From Treponema sp. UBA2869 (GTDB lineage Bacteria > Spirochaetota > Spirochaetia > Treponematales > Treponemataceae): a DNA stretch of 5,118 bases. The stretch lies in the NCBI GenBank assembly GCA_002350445.1, contig DEEV01000022.1:33134-38251 (forward strand), given 5' to 3'. The notes under the pieces were generated by a model. It worked only from the letters and a program-made list of their open reading frames with translations, was not told the origin of the DNA and made no database searches. Below are positions 1 through 5,118 of the stretch, piece by piece; within the stretch, counting starts at the first letter, position 1; every line of letters begins with the position of its first letter. Position numbers and translations under genes: made by a program.

Positions 1-164
1 TCCTGAGCCATCCAGTCCATTGTTGCCTGACCGTCGTCAATTTCACCAATCTTGTGAATTTTTCCAGTATAATAAAGAATACGTTCAGTTGTTGTTGTTT
101 TTCCAGCATCTATATGCGCCATGATTCCGATGTTGCGCATTTTTTCCAAACTGTTAGCGGCCAT
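1..164 (-). CDS. fusA: Elongation factor G, N-terminal fragment (cut by window edge)
   Basis: Translational GTPase that drives ribosomal translocation, or ribosome recycling in some paralogues, in the cytoplasm. Only the first 54 codons plus two bases are inside the window. The translation begins MAANSLEKMRNIGIMAHIDA. It carries the G1 P-loop AHIDAGKTT at residues 16-24, then TERILYYTG and a stretch ending TMDWMAQ that leads into the switch I region beyond the edge. These are standard EF-G signatures. The start at 164 is supported by GGAG at 171-174, six bases upstream, and by the usual EF-G N-terminal length before the P-loop. An internal ATG at codon 9 (position 140) is a less likely start. 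Spirochaetes often carry two EF-G paralogues, and this fragment is too short for me to say which one it is. The gene follows the fructokinase on the same strand after 138 nt but is functionally unrelated. Confidence 0.93.
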   Translation of the reverse strand, partial: MAANSLEKMRNIGIMAHIDAGKTTTTERILYYTGKIHKIGEIDDGQATMDWMAQ

Positions 165-206
165 TTTTAGCTCCGTCTGATAAAAATAAAATGAGAATAT
201 CTGATA

Positions 207-235
207 ATTATAGTGATTTTTGAGTGGTTTGAAAA
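207..235 (-). promoter_or_regulatory. Candidate sigma-70 promoter for fusA
   Basis: On the minus strand there is a perfect TATAAT at 212-207. A weak -35-like hexamer TTTTCA (4 of 6 to TTGACA) lies at 235-230, with a 17-nt spacer. The -10 box lies about 43 nt upstream of the EF-G start codon, so the leader would be short, with its GGAG site at 171-174. This gives fusA its own promoter independent of the sugar genes. The -10 match is strong, but in AT-rich DNA a chance match is possible. No transcription start has been observed. Confidence 0.5.
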
Positions 236-253
236 CCGCCCCGAATTTTCAAA
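228..253. repeat. 8-bp perfect inverted repeat overlapping the fusA -35 region
   Basis: TTTGAAAA at 228-235 and TTTTCAAA at 246-253 are perfect inverted copies separated by a 10-nt GC-rich spacer. The left arm coincides with the proposed -35 hexamer of fusA, so a dimeric regulator bound here would block the promoter. The AT-only arms make a weak RNA hairpin and no T-run follows, so it is a poor terminator for the upstream fructokinase gene. I do not recognise it as the operator of a named regulator. Confidence 0.35.
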
Positions 254-302
254 GTATACATCAAGGCAAAAGCATCAAATGTAGCAGCTCTGAAAAATAG
301 TA

Positions 303-1271
303 TTAATAATTTTCTTTTAAGAACTTTTCAGTTTCCGCAAGCGTTGGCAGCGCCGGAATAGCACCGCGTTTTGTTACACAAAGTGATGCAACCGAGTTTG
401 CAAAATTGATATCTGCGATCAGTTCGTCTTTTGAAAATTTCAATGGGTTTTCGCGGCGGGTAAGTCTGAACAATAGTCCACCGTTAAAGCTGTCACCAGC
501 GCCGGTTGTATCAGCAACCTTAACCTTTGGAACGCCAATTGTGCCGGAACATTCTTCCCCTTGGCCACCTTTTGAAGAATAGAAAACACCTTTTGGACCA
601 AGCGTAATCATCAAAAGTTTTACGCCTTCTGAATGGATTTTTGCAGCACCTTCTTCGCAAGTTACGTCACCAAACAAAAGGTTAAGTTCCTCGTCAGAAA
701 CCTTTACAATGTCAGCATATTTCAAAAGGCTCTTAAGCTCTGTCATAGCGTCGATTCTTCCCTTCCACAGGTTTGCACGCCAATTCGGGTCGTAAGAAAT
801 GAGGCCGCCGGACTTTTTTACCACCTCGATTGCCTTCAAAGTAGCTGATTTTGCAGGTTCGTCTGTAAGCGAAAGCGAACCTACGTGAAGGATTTTTGTT
901 TCCTGCAAAAGAGACATATCAAGGTCTTCTACAGAAAGCTGAGTGTCTGCACCCGGATTTCGGCAAAAAGAGAAGTTTCTCTCGCCGTTTGCATCCAGAG
1001 ATACAAAAGCAAGTGTTGTGTGCTGAGTATCTGTAGTACACATTCCGCGAACATCAACGTTCAAATCTTTGAGGGTATTTTTCAAATCCTCGCCGAATGA
1101 ATCACAGCCTGTCATTCCAACAAAGGCGGCCTTTCCGCCAAGCTTGGCAACGGCACACGCACAGTTGGCAGGTGCCCCGCCAGGGTTTTCCTCATAAATA
1201 TTTTTTCCATCCGCAGTTTTGCCCGCGAAGGTAAAGTCAATTAAAATTTCTCCTAATGCTGTTACGTTCAT
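303..1271 (-). CDS. Fructokinase, PfkB/ribokinase-family sugar kinase
   Basis: Predicted ATP-dependent fructokinase (ScrK/Frk type) making fructose 6-phosphate in the cytoplasm. The protein is 322 residues, a normal length for the family. It opens with ALGEILIDFT (residues 5-14), where Asp11 is the usual sugar-binding acid. PfkB signature 1 is NPGGAPAN at 29-36. DPNWR at 161-165 is typical of bacterial fructokinases. Signature 2 is DTTGAGDSFNGG at 254-265, with the anion-hole GAGD and catalytic base Asp260. The start at 1271 is chosen because AGGAG at 1283-1279 sits seven bases upstream and the protein then begins exactly at the conserved first beta-strand. The frame stays open 37 codons further upstream, but that part is read through the intergenic palindrome. 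It is last of the three sugar genes, 121 nt after the GH65 fusion, where it would take up fructose released by the GH13_4 enzyme. Related PfkB kinases for other sugars are possible, but the motif set fits fructose best. Confidence 0.9.
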   Translation of the reverse strand: MNVTALGEILIDFTFAGKTADGKNIYEENPGGAPANCACAVAKLGGKAAFVGMTGCDSFGEDLKNTLKDLNVDVRGMCTTDTQHTTLAFVSLDANGERNFSFCRNPGADTQLSVEDLDMSLLQETKILHVGSLSLTDEPAKSATLKAIEVVKKSGGLISYDPNWRANLWKGRIDAMTELKSLLKYADIVKVSDEELNLLFGDVTCEEGAAKIHSEGVKLLMITLGPKGVFYSSKGGQGEECSGTIGVPKVKVADTTGAGDSFNGGLLFRLTRRENPLKFSKDELIADINFANSVASLCVTKRGAIPALPTLAETEKFLKENY

Positions 1272-1278
1272 AAAAATT

Positions 1279-1283
1279 CTCCT
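1279..1283 (-). promoter_or_regulatory. Ribosome binding site fixing the fructokinase start
   Basis: AGGAG on the minus strand lies seven bases before the ATG at 1271. It decides between this start and a longer open frame beginning at 1382. The longer frame has no convincing site of its own, because its start codon overlaps the end of the intergenic palindrome. Confidence 0.8.
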
Positions 1284-1295
1284 AAAAATATAAGC

Positions 1296-1390
1296 AACAA
1301 TCAGCGGGTCCCAGCGACGGCGAAAAAATGAGGTCTCACCCCGTCTGCAGTCCCCTCCCCTCATTTTCCGCCTGCGTCCCACTGATTGTT
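1296..1390. repeat. GC-rich imperfect palindrome filling the GH65-fructokinase gap
   Basis: The outer arms AACAATCAG (1296-1304) and CTGATTGTT (1382-1390) are perfect complements. Further in, GGG (1306-1308) pairs with CCC (1378-1380) after one mismatch. Then CG (1315-1316) pairs with CG (1375-1376), and GGCG (1319-1322) with CGCC (1369-1372). AAAATGAGG (1325-1333) pairs with CCTCATTTT (1359-1367). The central loop is about 25 nt and C-rich. The element starts two bases after the stop of the GH65 fusion and ends before the fructokinase ribosome binding site. It is clearly richer in G+C than the AT-rich surroundings. On the minus strand the inner stem is followed by TTTTTT, so partial termination or attenuation is possible. 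It could also be an mRNA-stabilising hairpin or a REP/MITE-like extragenic repeat. Only one copy is in this window and I saw no target-site duplication. Confidence 0.7.
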
Positions 1391-1392
1391 TC

Positions 1393-4329
1393 CTAGTTAT
1401 TTATCAGTTTCTCAAGCAAGGTAAACGTAACAGCTTCGGTGTTACTAACCTGCACGTCAGCTTCCTTCAGTGAACCGTCTGGGCTGATTCCCACAGCAGT
1501 CATGCCGCCTTTTTTAATTGCAGCCACGCCCGCCTCAGCATCTTCTACACCTACGCAGTCTGAATACCACGCGCCCGAAAGTTCAGCAGCCTCAAGGAAG
1601 ATGTCTGCCTCAGGTTTTGCCTTCTGAACGCGGTTGGCATCAGCAATTCCCACAAATAAATCGCGGATTTTAAGCGCTTCCAAAATTGCAGGTGCATTTT
1701 TACTGGAACTTGCAAGCACAGCCGGAACCCCGTGCGCCTTCAAATCACCAAGCAGTTCCTTAATTCCAGGCAGAATATCGTCCGGTGTTAAAGTCTTCAA
1801 AAGTTCTTTATAACGCTCGTTTTTCCAGAAGCATTTTTCCGCCTTCTTTTCTGCCGTCCAGGTCACACCATTTTCGCGCAAAATCACCTCAAGCGATTCT
1901 TCTCGGCTAATTCCCAAAAGCATTTTGTTCATTTCTTCATCAAAACGAAGTCCCTCAGCATCTGCCATTTCCTTCCATGCCTTGTAATGAAGCGGTGCTG
2001 TATTTGTGATTACGCCATCCAGGTCAAAAAGCACGGCGCCAAGCTTTTTCTTAAGGCTGACAGCTTTTTCTTCGCCTTCTTTAAGTTCAAATTTCTGATT
2101 TCTATGAACAAGCGCAAGTTTTTTACCTTTACGAAGTTTATAAACTGCTTCGTCCTTAGTGATTTTTACATCAACTATACAGCCTTTAATCGCTAAAGAG
2201 AATTCCAGTCCCTTCCAGCTTTCTGGCAGCTTCGGATCAAAACTGAACACTCCGCCGTAATCACGGAAGCCTGCAAAACCGTAAACCGTACTCATCCAGC
2301 TTCCTGCCATACATGCAGTATGAATTCCGTCCCTACTGTTTCCGTTTACATCGTCAATATCCATGCGCACAGTCTGATTGTAATAATCAAAGGCTTTTTT
2401 TGTATCACAGGTTTCGTTCGCCATAATGCTCATAATCGAATAACTGAGTGACGAATCGCCGGTTGTATATTTCTGGTAATACTTAAAATTACGGATTTTT
2501 TCTGCCTTTGTAAAACGTCCGCTTAACAAAAACTGTGCCAGAACTAAATCAGGCTGCTTCAAAACCTTGTGACGGTAGATTTCCAGCGGATGATAGTGCA
2601 TCAAAAGCGGATACATAGATTTTGGTGTATTTTCAAAATCCCAGTCGGCCTTATCTAGGAAGCTGTCATCCTGAGGATAAATGCCCATTTCCTTATCAAA
2701 AGGAATGTAGATATTTTCTGCAATATTTTTCCAGCTTGATTTTTCAGCCTCGCTGGCCTCTTTGCCAGAACGCGCCACAGAAATCTCAAGATTTTCGCGG
2801 GCCATAAAGTTTGTAAAAGCGTTATTGTTTACGATTGCAGTGTACTCGTCCGGGCCTGTTACATCGTTGATGCAGAATTTATTTCCCTTATGAGGAATAA
2901 AAGCGCCGAGGCTTTCCCACATGCGGGCAGTCTGAGCGCACATTTTTTCTACGGTTTTCTGGTCAAAACCAACATCATCGCCATGCGCATTCAAAAAGCG
3001 GTTCAGTGCAAAAATGATGTCTGCATCAATATGATACTGAGCTGTTCCTGCCGGGAAGTAAGCGCTTGTTTCTTCACCGTCAATTGTGCGCCATGGGTAG
3101 AGGGCACCTTTCAGATTAAGTTCAGCCGCACGCTCTTCTGCCTTTGGCAAAATGCGTCCGCGGTATTCAAGAAGTTTTTTTGCAACTTCCGGCATTGTAT
3201 ATGTAAATACCGGGCAAACATAGCTTTCTGTATCCCAGAAGAAATGGCCTTCGTAGCCTTCGCTTGTAAGTCCTTTTGCACCAATACTTGCCTTGCCTGT
3301 TCTGCTTGCCGACTGCAAAAGGTGGAACAGGCTGAAATGAAGTGCTTCTTCTGATTTTTCATCGCCGACAATTTTGATTTTTGCAACGTTCCAGAAGTCA
3401 GAAAGGAAGTTTTTCTGTTCGGTAACGGCAGCATCAAAACCTGCTGCTGCAAAAGCAGAACATTCTTTTTCTGCCTGAATTGCAAGAGAATATAAATCTC
3501 CGCCTTCAGCTTCACTTTTCCAGCAGTAAGAAATGTATTTTTCTAAGATAATTTCTTTCCCTGGCTGCAAACTTGCCTTTGTAAAAACATACGGAATTTC
3601 CGAATTTTCAAACGAAAATCCTTCATTTCTAACTAATTTCTGCAAATTCCCATCGATTTTAACAAAATTCTTTACATTTCCTGCTAAAAAAAGTCCGGAT
3701 TTTGCTGTTTTTGCAGTAAAACAAATTGTACCGTTTTTTTCTAAATCTACAGAGTTTGAAAGAATTTCCAGCGGTTTGTGACGGAATTTTGCCCCGATTC
3801 TTGGGTCATCTTCTGCAAGAATATTCCCGGTTGTAATATCAACGGCACTTGCAATTTCAATTTCAGCCACAGAATTTCCGGTATTTTTTACGCAATAACG
3901 GATTGCAGCGCAGTCTGAATGAACAAACGAGACAAGACGCTCGCTGTGAAGATGGATCCTGCTGTCGCCATTGCTCCAGTCACATTCGCGGGTAAGAAAG
4001 CCTTTTTCCAAATCTGTACTCAAAGTGTTAGAAACGCATTTTCCGCTGCTTCCGTCAATTGCAAACGCCTTTCCGTTTACACAAAGTTCAATTCGTTTTG
4101 CATCCGGCAGGTTTAAAATCGTTTCGTGATTTTTTGCATAGCCGTAAGCATTTTCTCCGTAGAGAATTGTTTCCTTATCAAAAAAGCCGTTTATGTAAGT
4201 TCCCTTGTGGAAAGTTCCGGCTTTTTCTTCTGTATCACCGCGCATACCGATGTTGCCGTTACCCATAGTAAAAAGAGTCTCGTTGCGCTGAACATTGTTT
4301 TTACCAAATTTATCCGTTGAAAAAATCAT
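1393..4329 (-). CDS. Fused GH65 disaccharide phosphorylase / beta-phosphoglucomutase
   Basis: A 978-residue, two-enzyme cytoplasmic protein with no signal peptide. Residues 1 to about 755 are glycoside hydrolase family 65: an N-terminal beta-sandwich (to about 270), a helical linker, the (alpha/alpha)6 catalytic barrel (about 320-690) and a small C-terminal beta domain. Visible motifs are GYEGHFFWDTE (358-368), INGEE-like IDGEETSAYFPAGTA (416-430), GPDEY (492-496) with proposed general acid Glu495, Lys591-Gln592, and GIHTACMAGSW (668-678) with conserved His670. Residues about 762-978 are a HAD-type beta-phosphoglucomutase: DLDGV with nucleophile Asp769 and acid/base Asp771, His781, cap-loop Arg809, SSSKN (874-878), Lys905 and GVEDAEAG (927-934). 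Together they would convert an alpha-glucosyl disaccharide plus phosphate to beta-glucose 1-phosphate and then glucose 6-phosphate. No internal Met or stop lies near the junction, so the fusion looks genuine. The start at 4329 has AAGGA five bases upstream. Trehalose, kojibiose, nigerose or maltose are candidate substrates; I cannot decide from the motifs. Confidence 0.92.
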   Translation of the reverse strand: MIFSTDKFGKNNVQRNETLFTMGNGNIGMRGDTEEKAGTFHKGTYINGFFDKETILYGENAYGYAKNHETILNLPDAKRIELCVNGKAFAIDGSSGKCVSNTLSTDLEKGFLTRECDWSNGDSRIHLHSERLVSFVHSDCAAIRYCVKNTGNSVAEIEIASAVDITTGNILAEDDPRIGAKFRHKPLEILSNSVDLEKNGTICFTAKTAKSGLFLAGNVKNFVKIDGNLQKLVRNEGFSFENSEIPYVFTKASLQPGKEIILEKYISYCWKSEAEGGDLYSLAIQAEKECSAFAAAGFDAAVTEQKNFLSDFWNVAKIKIVGDEKSEEALHFSLFHLLQSASRTGKASIGAKGLTSEGYEGHFFWDTESYVCPVFTYTMPEVAKKLLEYRGRILPKAEERAAELNLKGALYPWRTIDGEETSAYFPAGTAQYHIDADIIFALNRFLNAHGDDVGFDQKTVEKMCAQTARMWESLGAFIPHKGNKFCINDVTGPDEYTAIVNNNAFTNFMARENLEISVARSGKEASEAEKSSWKNIAENIYIPFDKEMGIYPQDDSFLDKADWDFENTPKSMYPLLMHYHPLEIYRHKVLKQPDLVLAQFLLSGRFTKAEKIRNFKYYQKYTTGDSSLSYSIMSIMANETCDTKKAFDYYNQTVRMDIDDVNGNSRDGIHTACMAGSWMSTVYGFAGFRDYGGVFSFDPKLPESWKGLEFSLAIKGCIVDVKITKDEAVYKLRKGKKLALVHRNQKFELKEGEEKAVSLKKKLGAVLFDLDGVITNTAPLHYKAWKEMADAEGLRFDEEMNKMLLGISREESLEVILRENGVTWTAEKKAEKCFWKNERYKELLKTLTPDDILPGIKELLGDLKAHGVPAVLASSSKNAPAILEALKIRDLFVGIADANRVQKAKPEADIFLEAAELSGAWYSDCVGVEDAEAGVAAIKKGGMTAVGISPDGSLKEADVQVSNTEAVTFTLLEKLINN

Positions 4330-4355
4330 AGTTTTCCTTAAAATTACATTTTACA

Positions 4356-4401
4356 CAAAGGTCAGGCGAACTAACAGTTGTAGTTTGCCTTACGACCTTT
4401 G
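4356..4401 (-). repeat. Hairpin spanning the GH13 stop codon and intercistronic gap
   Basis: On the minus-strand transcript the left arm CAAAGGTC (4401-4394), AGGC (4390-4387) and AACTA (4385-4381) pair with TAGTT (4373-4369), GCCT (4367-4364) and GACCTTTG (4363-4356). That is 17 base pairs around a 7-nt loop, with one 3-nt bulge (4391-4393) and one A-C mismatch. The left arm includes the last codons and stop of the GH13 gene. The sequence following the hairpin is not a T-tract, so it is a poor intrinsic terminator. It ends 26 nt before the start of the next gene and leaves that ribosome binding site free. Plausible roles are an mRNA processing or stability element that sets unequal levels of the two proteins, or a partial attenuator. 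Confidence 0.65.
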
Positions 4402-5118
4402 TAAATCCTCAGAAAGCCAGCGTACCTCGTAAGGTCCAAGCGACTGAGAAAAATAGTTTTCGTAAGTTTTTCCTGTGAGCAAATCTTTACTTTCTTTTGC
4501 CCACGCATCAATTTTAAAGTTTGCAGGTCGTTCGCTGAAATTTGCAATAACGTGGATTGTTCCGCGTCGGTAAGCAAAAACGGCAGGATCCTGCACGTCG
4601 TAGAAGGAAATTTCACTTCCGCCAAAAAGCTTTTCCTTCTTGCGAACCTTAATTGCCTTCTTTAAGAAATCATTTACTTCCTTCTGAGCTGGAATAAGTT
4701 TTCCGTTCCAGTCAGTTTTAATTCGGTGAACCCAGCGTGAATCATCCTTCTTTTCATCACGATCGCGGTAAGAATAATCATTGAAAACAGCTTTTTCATC
4801 ACCAGCGTACAAAAGCGGAATTCCCGGAAGTGCAAGAACAACCGCATACATCATTTTAAGGCGCGCAATCGCCATTTTTTCGAGCAAATCATTTTTAAGT
4901 TTTTCTGCCTGCTCAAGACCGGCAAGACTCGCCATTGTTCCGCAGATACGGCAGTCACCTGTTGTAGGATTCAGCTGGAAAGGTTCTCCGGCACTGAATG
5001 TTCCTTCAAAGCGGCCTGTAAAAAAGCGGTTCAAGAACTGGCGGTGCTGGAATCCGTTAATTCCAAGCTCTGCAGCATCTTCATCACTAAAAGTCCAGCC
5101 GATATCATCGTGGCAGCG
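4390..5118 (-). CDS. GH13_4 amylosucrase or sucrose hydrolase, C-terminal fragment (cut by window edge)
   Basis: The C-terminal 242 residues of a GH13 subfamily 4 enzyme that cleaves sucrose, releasing fructose and transferring glucose to an alpha-glucan or other acceptor (amylosucrase) or to water (sucrose hydrolase). The fragment begins RCHDDIGWTF. Its His3-Asp4 correspond to the conserved HD pair with the transition-state-stabilising Asp of GH13 (His392-Asp393 in Neisseria amylosucrase). Other amylosucrase-like features are HRQFLNRFFTGRF (25-37), NPTTGDCRI (50-58), LPGIPLLYAGDE (97-108), NDYSY (113-117) and DDSRWVHR (125-132). Domain C (about 165-238) ends EVRWLSEDLQ. The nucleophile Asp and acid Glu lie upstream, beyond the edge, so the start is not visible; the TTG at 5034 is internal to conserved sequence. 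The family is usually about 640 residues. It precedes the GH65 fusion by 60 nt on the same strand and fits with fructokinase downstream. The family call is firm; transferase versus hydrolase is unresolved. Confidence 0.88.
   Translation of the reverse strand, partial: RCHDDIGWTFSDEDAAELGINGFQHRQFLNRFFTGRFEGTFSAGEPFQLNPTTGDCRICGTMASLAGLEQAEKLKNDLLEKMAIARLKMMYAVVLALPGIPLLYAGDEKAVFNDYSYRDRDEKKDDSRWVHRIKTDWNGKLIPAQKEVNDFLKKAIKVRKKEKLFGGSEISFYDVQDPAVFAYRRGTIHVIANFSERPANFKIDAWAKESKDLLTGKTYENYFSQSLGPYEVRWLSEDLQRS

Noticed and set aside
165..302. Intrinsic terminator downstream of the fructokinase gene
   Set aside because: I found only short AT-rich symmetries and no GC-rich stem followed by a T-run on the minus strand.
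1272..1382. A 37-codon N-terminal extension of the fructokinase frame
   Set aside because: It is read through the GC-rich palindrome and gives an Arg-rich sequence unlike the family. A good AGGAG site and the conserved N-terminus support the start at 1271.
2036..2065. Programmed frameshifting at the GH65-HAD junction, from an A-rich run encoding Lys-Lys-Lys
   Set aside because: The frame continues directly into the HAD domain without a shift, and the phase of the A-run does not give a canonical A AAA AAG site.
2890..3354. A 154-codon open frame on the plus strand
   Set aside because: It lies opposite the GH65 catalytic barrel, which has clear conserved motifs, and its translation shows no recognisable domain. 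It is a shadow frame.
4356..4401. Intrinsic terminator after the GH13 gene
   Set aside because: The hairpin is strong, but no T-tract follows it on the transcribed strand, so I list it as an inverted repeat with an open role.
4390..5034. A complete 214-residue protein starting at TTG 5034
   Set aside because: The same frame runs on to the window edge and encodes conserved amylosucrase sequence (CHDDIGWTF and HRQF) upstream of the TTG. It is therefore a fragment of a larger gene.

Overview
The window looks like chromosomal DNA from an AT-rich, carbohydrate-fermenting bacterium. The EF-G N-terminus (motif GKIHKIGEIDDGQATMDWM) and general style suggest a spirochaete, probably a Treponema-type gut or rumen species. 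This is inference from memory of the family, not from a search. All supported genes lie on the minus strand, so transcription runs from high to low coordinates.

Layout in transcription order: (1) 5118-4390, the C-terminal 242 residues of a GH13 subfamily 4 enzyme, amylosucrase or sucrose hydrolase, cut by the window edge. (2) A 60-nt gap holding a strong imperfect hairpin that also covers the stop codon. (3) 4329-1393, a 978-residue fusion of a GH65 disaccharide phosphorylase with a HAD-type beta-phosphoglucomutase. (4) A 121-nt gap almost filled by a GC-rich imperfect palindrome of about 95 nt. (5) 1271-303, a PfkB-family fructokinase. (6) A 138-nt gap with a promoter candidate and an 8-bp inverted repeat. 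(7) 164-1, the first 54 codons of elongation factor G, cut by the other window edge.

The three sugar genes form a coherent cytoplasmic pathway. The GH13_4 enzyme splits sucrose, releasing fructose and either transferring or hydrolysing the glucosyl unit. Fructokinase converts the fructose to fructose 6-phosphate. The GH65 domain phosphorolyses an alpha-linked glucosyl disaccharide to beta-glucose 1-phosphate, and the fused HAD domain isomerises this to glucose 6-phosphate. Both branches reach glycolysis, and the phosphorolytic step saves ATP. Same strand and short gaps suggest an operon whose promoter lies beyond position 5118. fusA is an unrelated housekeeping gene that appears to have its own promoter.

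I see no mobile-element gene, CRISPR array, tRNA or rRNA. The least explained parts are the two intergenic palindromes and the exact disaccharide used by the GH65-phosphoglucomutase fusion.
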